DNA of 6,607 nt from Candidatus Fermentibacterota bacterium (GTDB lineage: Bacteria > JAFGKV01), in assembly GCA_016928395.1 (NCBI GenBank), contig JAFGKV010000266.1:1-6607 (forward strand), in the 5' to 3' direction. The notes below the pieces were generated by a model. The model had not been told where the DNA came from and ran no database searches. It was given only the letters and a program-made list of their open reading frames with translations. Below are positions 1 to 5,578 of the stretch, one piece after another; the stretch's first letter is position 1, and every line of letters begins with the position of its first letter. Both the position numbers and the translations under genes were made by a program.

Positions 1-83
1 AGACACCGCTCCCGGTTCTGCTCGATGAGACCGATGGCGTCAGATCGAATCCCGGGGTCGATGTCGTGGGTGTTCTGAGTCAT
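1..83 (-). CDS. 5' end of an unidentified protein gene, cut by the left edge
   Basis: Read on the minus strand, an ATG at 83-81 opens a frame that stays open to the edge and gives 27 residues beginning MTQNTHDIDPGIRSDAIGLI. A GAGGG SD motif lies 7 bases before the ATG, and a promoter candidate with its -10 about 60 bases upstream fits the same direction. The visible part is polar, with no signal peptide or membrane segment, so a cytoplasmic product is plausible. It is divergent from the CHAT gene and could share its control region. I do not recognise the family, and 27 residues are too few to suggest a function. The call rests on start context and an open frame only. Confidence 0.5.
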   Translation of the reverse strand, partial: MTQNTHDIDPGIRSDAIGLIEQNRERC

Positions 84-90
84 GGGGCTT

Positions 91-95
91 CCCTC
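91..95 (-). promoter_or_regulatory. Ribosome binding site of the left-edge gene
   Basis: GAGGG on the minus strand, 7 bases from the ATG at 83-81. This spacing is what supports that ATG as the real start of the truncated gene. Confidence 0.45.
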
Positions 96-130
96 AGCCT
101 CTGTCAGATGGGGGACGAATCAGTGAGCTG

Positions 131-144
131 TGGAGACTTCTCCA
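131..144. promoter_or_regulatory. 14-base palindrome at the predicted start of the minus-strand transcript
   Basis: TGGAGA-CT-TCTCCA is a perfect 6+6 inverted repeat with a 2-base centre. It begins at the edge of the minus-strand -10 candidate and covers the expected transcription start. A position like this is typical of a repressor operator for a dimeric DNA-binding protein. The symmetry is seen directly; the operator role is inference. Confidence 0.35.
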
Positions 145-173
145 GGTTAGCTCCGAACGGGGGCGTGAGTCAA
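144..173 (-). promoter_or_regulatory. Sigma70-like promoter candidate for the left-edge gene
   Basis: On the minus strand TTGACT (173-168) matches five of six bases of the -35 consensus. TAACCT (149-144) is a weaker -10 (three of six) after an 18-base spacer. Transcription would start near 137, giving a leader of about 54 bases before the ATG at 83. The -35 is convincing; the -10 is mediocre. Confidence 0.4.
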
Positions 174-328
174 GCGCACCGTCCCTTCCCGTGCGCAGGA
201 CTGCGAACCGGGCTGGGGATCGTGGGGAGGGTTCTCCCGACATGGGAGCCGGTCAGGAGGTGAGGCTGATGCACGGCAGGGTTCGGTCGGGCCTGAAGGC
301 CGTCCGGCGAGGCGATCCAGTGGGATGC

Positions 329-357
329 TTGACCCGATTAGGCTATCATGCGATACT
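329..357 (+). promoter_or_regulatory. Extended -10 sigma70-like promoter candidate for the CHAT gene
   Basis: TTGACC (329-334; five of six -35 matches) and GATACT (352-357; four of six -10 matches) are separated by an ideal 17-base spacer. TGC at 349-351 directly before the -10 provides the TGn extended -10 motif. The start would fall near 364, leaving a leader of about 130 bases before the ATG at 493. It is the best promoter-like signal in the window. Confidence 0.55.
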
Positions 358-363
358 GGTATC
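344..363 (+). promoter_or_regulatory. Overlapping inverted repeats across the -10 (possible operator)
   Basis: Positions 344-363 read TATC-atgc-GATAC-tg-GTATC. GATAC (352-356) pairs symmetrically with GTATC (359-363), and TATC (344-347) with GATA (352-355). TATCATG also occurs twice directly, at 344-350 and 360-366, 16 bases apart. The whole block covers the -10 and the presumed start site. The symmetry is real but the arms are short, so regulation is inference. Confidence 0.3.
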
Positions 364-481
364 ATGGTGTCTCTATCCTGAGATGGCTCCACAACGCGGA
401 ACCGGGCGAACCGGCAAGGCTTCGGCTGCCATTCCGGATCGAGATTAACGAAGACATGGGGACGTGAGGGGTTGATCCTGA

Positions 482-487
482 GGGAGG
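482..487 (+). promoter_or_regulatory. Ribosome binding site that fixes the CHAT gene start
   Basis: GGGAGG lies 5 bases before the ATG at 493. An in-frame TTG at 472 lies upstream of this SD and would add seven residues in front of the signal peptide, so the ATG at 493 is preferred. Confidence 0.7.
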
Positions 488-492
488 CACCC

Positions 493-3465
493 ATGCGACA
501 ATCGAGCCTACGCGCCCTGATCCTTGCGCTCTCGCTATTACCCTCCTTGGGCCGTGCCCAGAGCCATGCGTCATCTTCTTCTGATCCTCCGGCTTCCACG
601 GCTGCCCTCCCGGACACCCTTCTCCCATGGCAACGGGCCCTCAGCGAATCTGACCAGGCATATGTTGACTCGCTCCAGGTCTTGATCGTCGAGTTGCGGG
701 GCGAGGCGCGTTACGCCGATGCCATCGGGCCGGCGGAGGAGGCGCTGCGGATTCGTCAGGCCGCCCAGGGAGATGACCACTGGGAGACGGCTGATGCGGC
801 CAGGCTGCTGGCAACCCTGCGGCACGTGGCGGCACTAGAACCGGACGCCCGGGCTCGCCTGGCCGAGGCCGACCGGGCTGACGATGAAGTCCGGCGGCTG
901 TTCGCTGAGGGTGACTGCGAGGCAACCGCCGCGGTGATCCGCCGCCAGTTGGCCATCCGGAGGGAGATCCTCGGCGATGACCACCTCGAGGTCGCCATCA
1001 CGATGGATGACCTCGCCGTCGTTCAGTGGACGATGGGAGACTTCGCAGGGGCGGAGCCGCTGTTCCGCCAGTCGCTCCTACTGAACCGGCGGCTCCTGGG
1101 AGCCAGCCATCCCAACCTTGCCCGGGCCATGAACAATCTGGCAACGGTGCTCTCCTGGCAAGGCAACCACGAGGCCGCGATTGGCCAGTGTCGGGAAGCG
1201 CTTGCCATGAACCGGCGGCTTCTCGGCGAGAACCATCCCCATGTGATCACTGACCTGGACAACCTGGGGGTCTATCTGGGCGTGACAGGGGACTACACCG
1301 GGGCGGAGGCGTCCTCGCGCGAGGCAGTCACCCGTTCGCGCGCCGTGTTCGGGGAGCAGAACCCTGATCTGATGGAGTATCTGCAGAATCTCGCCCTTCA
1401 TCTCGAACACCTCCACGATCATGCCGGCGCCGAGGCCCTGTCTCGCGAAGCCCTGGCCATGAGCCTGGCTCTGTGCGGAGCGAGCCATCCGGCCGTCGGT
1501 GAAGCCCGGTTCGGCTTGGCCCTGCAGCGTGCGATCAACGGTGACTATGAAGAGGCGGAGCGGCAGTACCGAGAGGCGTTGGCCATCGTGCAGGTCTCCA
1601 CACCGAGAAGCCCGTTTGCCGTCCTCAATCGTGTGGGTCTTGCCGAGGTGCTTCACCTGCGCGGCGACTATGCCGCGGCGGAGACCGCGTGGATTGCCGC
1701 GGCAGAAAGCTTCGAGGTCGTACGGAGGCAGATGAGTCGTGGTGGATTCGGGCGGGTCAAGTTCATGGAGAACTGGTCTCCGTTCGAGCGGCTCGCCGCG
1801 TGTCAAGCCCGAAACGGGAAGCCCCGATCCGCATGGGAGCACCATGAAGCCCATCTGGGGCGGGGCCTGCTCGATGCGCTGAACGAACAGACCTCGGGGC
1901 GGCTGATTCCAGAGGAACGCGACATGCGGCAGGCACATCTCGACACGCTTGCCGCGCTGGATGACCAGATCGGCGCGCTCGCCCAGAGTAGCGACACCTC
2001 GTCTGCATCCTCGGCACGGCTCGACAGCCTTCGCGGGGAGCGTGAACGACAGCAGACGGCAGTGTCGCTCTTGGAGACCGATCTGGCTGCTACGTACAGC
2101 AATTTCCCAGGCGAGGCGGTCGGGTTGGAAGATCTTCAGGCGAGCCTTGGAGAGCATCAGGCGCTCCTGGCATGGGTGGACGTCGCCGGCGATCCCCACG
2201 CGGCTGATCCCAACGGAGAGCACTGGGCGTGTGTGGTGCGGCACAGGGGCGAGCCCCAGTGGGTGCACCTGAGCGGCAGCGGAGAGTCAGGGGCATGGAC
2301 CGCGAGTGATGACGAGCTGCCCGGGGTGGTCGAGGCGGAGCTGGGGGAATCGCAACGACGCGGCCTTGGCGCGGGGATCGAGGCGCGGCGTCTGCTGTAC
2401 GGGCAACGCATCGCGCCTGTCGAGGGGCACCTGCAGGGCGTGCGGCATCTCCTGGTGATACCATCGGGGTCGATGACCCGTATTCCGGTGGACGCACTGA
2501 CCGATGCGTACACTGTGAGTTTTACCCCCTCGGCGACATTCTGGGTTTCGCTTCGCCACCAGCGAAGGAATGAAGGAGGCGGTGCAACGCTTCTGGCAGT
2601 TGGCGATCCCGTACTCGATGACCCCACGGGCGAGGATCCAAGCCGAATCGAAGACGAGACGATTGCATGCCTGCGGTCGGCGGCCTACCTGCCGCTGCCC
2701 GGGACGCGGGTGGAAGTGGAAACCATTGCCGGGCTCTTCGAAGACGCGAATGCCGGCTCGGCGCCTACGGTCCTCCTGGGATCCGCCGCCAGGGAGCAGC
2801 CCTTGTGCGCCGCCGCCGCATCAGGCGAGCTGGAGGCGTTTTGCTATATCCACTTCGCGACGCATGCCGTCATGAATGACCGAGTGCCCATGCAGTCAAG
2901 CCTCGTGCTCTCGCGGGAAGACTTGGGCGATGCGGTTGACCGGGCTGCCCGCGGCGAGGCGGTCTATGACGGGGTAATCACCGCTGAGCAGATCCTGCGC
3001 ACGTGGCGGCTTGACGCCGATTTGGTGACGCTGAGCGCGTGTGAAACCGCGTTGGGCAGGGAGTACCGTGGGGAAGGATGCCTTGGCTTCTCGCAGGCGC
3101 TGTTCGTTGCGGGCGCCCGGAGTCTCCTGTTGAGCCTATGGAAGGTCGAGGACCGGGCCACCATGCTCCTCATGACACGCTTCTACGAGAACATGCTGGG
3201 GGTACATCGAGAGCCTCGCACCGTGGGAGGGCGCTCGTTCGAAGCCGGCGTGCCGCTTCCGAAGGCCGAGGCCCTGCGCGAGGCGAAGGGGTGGCTGCGC
3301 ACGCTCACGACGGCGGAGCAACAGGCCATGGAGCCGCTGTCAGATCGGGTGGCAGAGAGAGGGCTCGTGCCCGTGGAAGAACCGGCTCCCGCGTCGCCTG
3401 AGGATCAGCCCTACGCGCATCCTCACTTTTGGGCAGCCTTCATCCTCACCGGCGATCCGAGGTAG
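493..3465 (+). CDS. Exported TPR-repeat CHAT-domain (caspase-like) protease
   Basis: This 990-residue protein starts with a signal peptide (MRQSSLRALILALSLLPSLG, then RAQS; cleavage probably near residues 21-24), so it is predicted to act outside the cytoplasm. A TPR solenoid follows. An early TPR-like unit lies at about residues 72-110, then repeats in an exact 42-residue register with a G-x-x-H/N-P-type linker at residues 161, 203, 245, 287 and 329, and a degenerate one near 371. Residues 476-530 look coiled-coil prone. The CHAT domain spans about 541-990: ALLAWVD at 557, the LLVIPSGS strand near 654, the HFATHA motif with candidate catalytic His791, and LVTLSACETALG with candidate catalytic Cys850. 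The typical ending, with PKAEALREAKGWLR and HPHFWAAFILTGDP, is also present. CHAT proteins are clan CD cysteine peptidases, and TPRs usually bind a protein partner. The His and Cys motifs are intact, so activity is plausible; substrate and partner are unknown. It has its own promoter candidate and converges on the propeller gene. Confidence 0.93.
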   Translation: MRQSSLRALILALSLLPSLGRAQSHASSSSDPPASTAALPDTLLPWQRALSESDQAYVDSLQVLIVELRGEARYADAIGPAEEALRIRQAAQGDDHWETADAARLLATLRHVAALEPDARARLAEADRADDEVRRLFAEGDCEATAAVIRRQLAIRREILGDDHLEVAITMDDLAVVQWTMGDFAGAEPLFRQSLLLNRRLLGASHPNLARAMNNLATVLSWQGNHEAAIGQCREALAMNRRLLGENHPHVITDLDNLGVYLGVTGDYTGAEASSREAVTRSRAVFGEQNPDLMEYLQNLALHLEHLHDHAGAEALSREALAMSLALCGASHPAVGEARFGLALQRAINGDYEEAERQYREALAIVQVSTPRSPFAVLNRVGLAEVLHLRGDYAAAETAWIAAAESFEVVRRQMSRGGFGRVKFMENWSPFERLAACQARNGKPRSAWEHHEAHLGRGLLDALNEQTSGRLIPEERDMRQAHLDTLAALDDQIGALAQSSDTSSASSARLDSLRGERERQQTAVSLLETDLAATYSNFPGEAVGLEDLQASLGEHQALLAWVDVAGDPHAADPNGEHWACVVRHRGEPQWVHLSGSGESGAWTASDDELPGVVEAELGESQRRGLGAGIEARRLLYGQRIAPVEGHLQGVRHLLVIPSGSMTRIPVDALTDAYTVSFTPSATFWVSLRHQRRNEGGGATLLAVGDPVLDDPTGEDPSRIEDETIACLRSAAYLPLPGTRVEVETIAGLFEDANAGSAPTVLLGSAAREQPLCAAAASGELEAFCYIHFATHAVMNDRVPMQSSLVLSREDLGDAVDRAARGEAVYDGVITAEQILRTWRLDADLVTLSACETALGREYRGEGCLGFSQALFVAGARSLLLSLWKVEDRATMLLMTRFYENMLGVHREPRTVGGRSFEAGVPLPKAEALREAKGWLRTLTTAEQQAMEPLSDRVAERGLVPVEEPAPASPEDQPYAHPHFWAAFILTGDPR
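973..1602 (+). repeat. Five TPR units in exact 126-base register (within the CHAT gene)
   Basis: The glycine codons opening the GDDH, GASHP, GENHP, GEQNP and GASHP linkers sit at 973, 1099, 1225, 1351 and 1477, each exactly 126 bases (42 codons) apart. Forty-two residues is the spacing of the kinesin-light-chain-like TPR type. The DNA copies have diverged, so the repeat is clear at protein level only. The next unit, near 1603, has slipped by one residue and lost the glycine-histidine signature. Confidence 0.85.
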
Positions 3466-3471
3466 ACAGAA

Positions 3472-3498
3472 GCTATCAGCTGTCGGCTATCAGCTGTC
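3472..3498. repeat. Two-copy tandem repeat, period 14
   Basis: GCTATCAGCTGTC occurs at 3472-3484 and again at 3486-3498 with one intervening G. It starts 6 bases after the CHAT stop codon, and each copy contains the palindrome CAGCTG. Short CTATCAGCTGTC-type tandem tracts are a sequence type I recall from intergenic regions of several environmental genomes, but I cannot verify that here. Confidence 0.75.
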
Positions 3499-3540
3499 AA
3501 ATCTCGGCCTTGCCACCCGATACGGGATCAGTGACAGTCC

Positions 3541-3564
3541 CCTTCTCCCAGTAGTGGGAGAGGG
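3541..3564. repeat. 10-bp hairpin, CCTTCTCCCA / TGGGAGAGGG
   Basis: Arms 3541-3550 and 3555-3564 pair over ten positions with one G-T pair and a four-base loop (GTAG). The right arm continues into a G-rich TGGGGTGAGGG tail. This matches my memory of a widely dispersed bacterial intergenic repeat of the CTCTCCC...GGGAGAG...TGGGGTGAGGG type; a database search would be needed to confirm it. It lies about 76 bases after the CHAT stop and has no T-tract. Confidence 0.65.
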
Positions 3565-3627
3565 TGGGGTGAGGGCCATTCAGATGTTGTGCCTGGTCCA
3601 GCACCACTGGATGCTGGCACAGAGTCC

Positions 3628-3668
3628 CGCCCCTACGGACATGATGGGCACCAACCCCCGTAGGGGCG
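3628..3668. repeat. Perfect 11-bp inverted repeat with 19-base loop
   Basis: CGCCCCTACGG (3628-3638) is the exact reverse complement of CCGTAGGGGCG (3658-3668). The right arm overlaps the left arm of the next hairpin (3664-3685), so the two cannot form together. GTAGGGGCGACC-type motifs are, as I recall, dispersed in many environmental genomes; this may be a copy of such an element. Confidence 0.7.
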
Positions 3669-3685
3669 ACCGTCCCTGGTCGCCC
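3664..3685. repeat. 8-bp hairpin GGGCGACC / GGTCGCCC
   Basis: Arms 3664-3671 and 3678-3685 are perfectly complementary around a six-base loop (GTCCCT). It shares bases with the inverted repeat to its left and with the CCCGCC / GGCGGG hairpin to its right. Confidence 0.7.
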
Positions 3686-3700
3686 GCCGCTGGAGGCGGG
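3683..3700. repeat. 6-bp hairpin CCCGCC / GGCGGG
   Basis: Arms 3683-3688 and 3695-3700 with a six-base loop. Its left arm takes the last three bases of the preceding hairpin, extending the chain of overlapping, competing stems. Confidence 0.5.
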
Positions 3701-3895
3701 GCCGGGCGTCGGTATCGCTCTCGGAGTTGAGCTTCAATCCTCCCCGTGGTGTTCCCGGAATCCCGGCATGTGAACTCAGTGGACGTGGTCTCTTGGTCAA
3801 AACGTGTGGCCAATCGCGGATCTCGTTTCCCATGGGAAGCGCGACAGGCTCACGCCGCAGCTTTCAGTCCGTCCCCTCCTGCTATCGGACCGTGC

Positions 3896-5368
3896 CTATG
3901 GGCAGGGCACGACGAAGTCGCGTTCGCCCACAGTCTCCGACTCCACAGAGACAGATGTCGCATTGCGCGACCTGCCGCGGTAGGAGTAATCGACTGCCGG
4001 ATCTCCTACTCCCTCCGTGACATCCAGCTGGGTGGCCGGCGCCGGGACTGTTGCCCATGGCGTGCCGACGGTCGTGAAGAACGCGGTGGCACTTCGGTAG
4101 ATCTCGTACTCCGTCGCGCCAACCACGGGGAGCCATGAGAGCCGGGCGGTGGTCGGATGGAGCAGATGCATCCTCAGTGCCATCGGCGCCAGCGGATCCC
4201 CCGCGATCTTCACAAGATAGAAGTCCGATGATCCGGCTCCCCAGGATTCGGTCCACCCGGCAATGACGAAGCCTCCGTCCGCGGTCTGCGCCGCCGAGAC
4301 CCCGGAATCGGCCAGCGGCCCGCCGTAGGCCGCGGTCCACAGCGTGTCACCAGAATCGTCGGTGCGCACCGCATACAGGTCATCGCCTCCGGCCCCGAAT
4401 GATCCAGTGGTGCCGACGATGAAGTATCCGCCCGCCGCGGCCGGGCACGGATCGGCCGCCACGTCGTCATTCGGGCCGCCGAAGGTCCGCATCCACTCCA
4501 CTGAGTTCCCTGACGGACTGATCTTGAGGACGCACGCATCCTGACCTCCCTGACCACTCAGGGTTGTGAGTCCGGCCAGCAGGTAACCGTGGTCGGGAGT
4601 CTGGAGAAGCCCCAGGCATTGATCATTGGACGAAGGACCGCCGAACCAGTTGATCCATGACTCGTTTCCGGACGAGTCAGCCTTGACGAGGCACGCGTCG
4701 TACGATGCCATGAGCGCGGTGCCCCCCGCGGCGAATCCATTGTCTGACGTCCTGATCACATCCAGACCAGTGGCGAGCAGGCTGCTGCCCGGTCGGTAGG
4801 ATTCCATCCAGACCAGTGTGCCCGCCGCGTTTACTTTGGCCATGAACACCAGCCGCGATATGATGCCCTGGACGGAATCCTCACACCCGCAGATCACATA
4901 CCCCCCATCTGCGGTCTGGATCAGCGCGTACGTATACCGGATGAGTTGCGAACTGTGGTAATGCTCGTCCCACTCCACTTGACCCAGCGAGTCCACCTTG
5001 ACCAGGTAGGCGTCAAACCACCCGACTGTGCCGAAAGAGGTCGTGTGGCCCGCTAGGGCGAATCCGCCATCCCCGGTGGCGACCATATCGTGGCATTCGT
5101 CCTCGCCTGGGCCGCCGTAGGTCCTTGTCCAGAGGGTCTCACCCGCGGCATCGGTTCGCACGAGCCAGAAGTCGGCGCCCCCGGCCCCGAATGACGTTGT
5201 CGTTCCCGCGATGGCGAACCCGCCATCGGCGGCACAACACACCGAGGCCGCCTTGTCCTGGCCGATTCCACCGCAGGTCTTCGTCCACAGGGTGTCGCCG
5301 GGCGCTGCCCAGGCCACCCCGGCCATGACGAGGCCCAGCACGATCAGCACACCACACTCGTGTCTCAC
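3896..5368 (-). CDS. Exported seven-bladed beta-propeller-like protein with C-terminal fibronectin-III-like module
   Basis: The GTG start at 5368 gives 490 residues. It is chosen because AAAGGAGG lies 5 bases upstream and because residues 1-21 then form a signal peptide (hydrophobic GVLIVLGLVMAGVAWA). Seven consecutive units of about 47-54 residues follow: 29-80, 81-133, 134-187, 188-238, 239-292, 293-344 and 345-391. The shared pattern is YGG near the start, a DGGF(x)AG core, SFGAGG, then D-x-x-LVK-x-D-x-x-G and a closing W. Seven such units fit a closed propeller. Residues 392-490 resemble a fibronectin-III-like module, with ARLSWLPVVGATEYEIYRS in the usual strand pattern, and the protein ends VGERDFVVPCP. 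No lipobox, LPXTG motif or terminal membrane helix is visible. Blades 3 and 4 are the most divergent, and the mature part has 11 cysteines. A binding or structural role outside the cytoplasm is inferred; the ligand is unknown. The GVYG gene lies 210 bases upstream on the same strand. Confidence 0.88.
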   Translation of the reverse strand: MRHECGVLIVLGLVMAGVAWAAPGDTLWTKTCGGIGQDKAASVCCAADGGFAIAGTTTSFGAGGADFWLVRTDAAGETLWTRTYGGPGEDECHDMVATGDGGFALAGHTTSFGTVGWFDAYLVKVDSLGQVEWDEHYHSSQLIRYTYALIQTADGGYVICGCEDSVQGIISRLVFMAKVNAAGTLVWMESYRPGSSLLATGLDVIRTSDNGFAAGGTALMASYDACLVKADSSGNESWINWFGGPSSNDQCLGLLQTPDHGYLLAGLTTLSGQGGQDACVLKISPSGNSVEWMRTFGGPNDDVAADPCPAAAGGYFIVGTTGSFGAGGDDLYAVRTDDSGDTLWTAAYGGPLADSGVSAAQTADGGFVIAGWTESWGAGSSDFYLVKIAGDPLAPMALRMHLLHPTTARLSWLPVVGATEYEIYRSATAFFTTVGTPWATVPAPATQLDVTEGVGDPAVDYSYRGRSRNATSVSVESETVGERDFVVPCP

Positions 5369-5578
5369 GACAACCTCCTTTGAGTGCGCTCCTGAAACCA
5401 TCGATGAAGCCCGAGGATGGCCTGCGCTTCGTCTCACGTGACCGGCGTCGCGTCGCCGCCACGAACAGGGCCATCTGCTAGAGGTGATTGGCTCCTGATC
5501 TTTCCACCTCCGCACCACTCCATCCCTCCAGCCCTTCCTGCTCGGCGTATCTTCCCTCCAGTCGCCAGCCTTGCCCCG
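5369..5578 (-). other. Spacer between the GVYG gene and the propeller gene
   Basis: These 210 bases hold the propeller SD and an 8-base palindrome TCACGTGA (5434-5441). The minus strand of the upstream half is purine-rich (repeated GGAGGG / GGATGGAG words). I found no convincing -35/-10 pair and no terminator with a T-tract, so whether the propeller gene is read through from the GVYG gene cannot be decided by eye. Confidence 0.4.
5374..5381 (-). promoter_or_regulatory. Ribosome binding site that fixes the propeller gene start
   Basis: AAAGGAGG on the minus strand, 5 bases before the GTG at 5368-5366. The same frame stays open to an upstream start at 5518, but that would put 50 arginine-rich, non-conserved-looking residues before the signal peptide. 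This SD therefore decides the start. Confidence 0.8.

Larger units (their letters stand above)
84..492. other. Divergent intergenic control region
   Basis: This 409-base stretch separates the left-edge gene from the CHAT gene. It contains a promoter candidate for each direction, a palindrome at each of them, and a long untranslated leader of about 130 bases before the CHAT start. A short frame, 269-448 on the plus strand (59 codons), has a very good SD (AGGAGGTGA at 255-263) but an arginine-rich, random-looking translation, and it would contain the plus-strand promoter. I treat it as doubtful. The small inverted repeat GGCC-TGAA-GGCC at 290-301 is probably incidental. No tRNA or riboswitch fold is recognisable. 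Confidence 0.6.
3466..3895. other. Convergent intergenic region rich in short repeats
   Basis: This 430-base stretch lies between two genes that end towards each other. It holds a 14-base-period tandem repeat, a strong hairpin, a long inverted repeat with two overlapping smaller ones, and a 12-base palindrome (TTCCCATGGGAA at 3827-3838). No frame here has a credible start and composition. No hairpin is followed by a T-tract on either strand, so no canonical intrinsic terminator is evident. The hairpins may still help end transcription from both sides. Confidence 0.65.

Noticed and set aside
472-492. TTG start for the CHAT gene
   Set aside because: It lies before the GGGAGG site and would add seven residues before the signal peptide. 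The ATG at 493 has proper spacing.
147-617. Minus-strand open frame of 156 codons across the CHAT leader
   Set aside because: It crosses the control region and the CHAT signal peptide, has biased, random-looking composition and no SD.
1078-2268. Open minus-strand frame of 396 codons opposite the CHAT gene
   Set aside because: It is entirely antisense to a well-supported gene, has no domain-like sequence, and is explained by GC-rich codon use leaving the opposite strand open.
3541-3577. Intrinsic terminator of the CHAT gene
   Set aside because: The hairpin is strong but is followed by a G-rich tail, not a T-tract, on either strand.
3867-3890. GTCCG / CGGAC inverted repeat just past the propeller stop codon
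   Set aside because: Only five pairs with a 14-base loop and no T-tract, so chance is likely in GC-rich DNA.
5369-5518. Upstream extension of the propeller protein by 50 residues
   Set aside because: The extension is arginine-rich and would bury the signal peptide. The AAAGGAGG site before the GTG at 5368 favours the shorter form.
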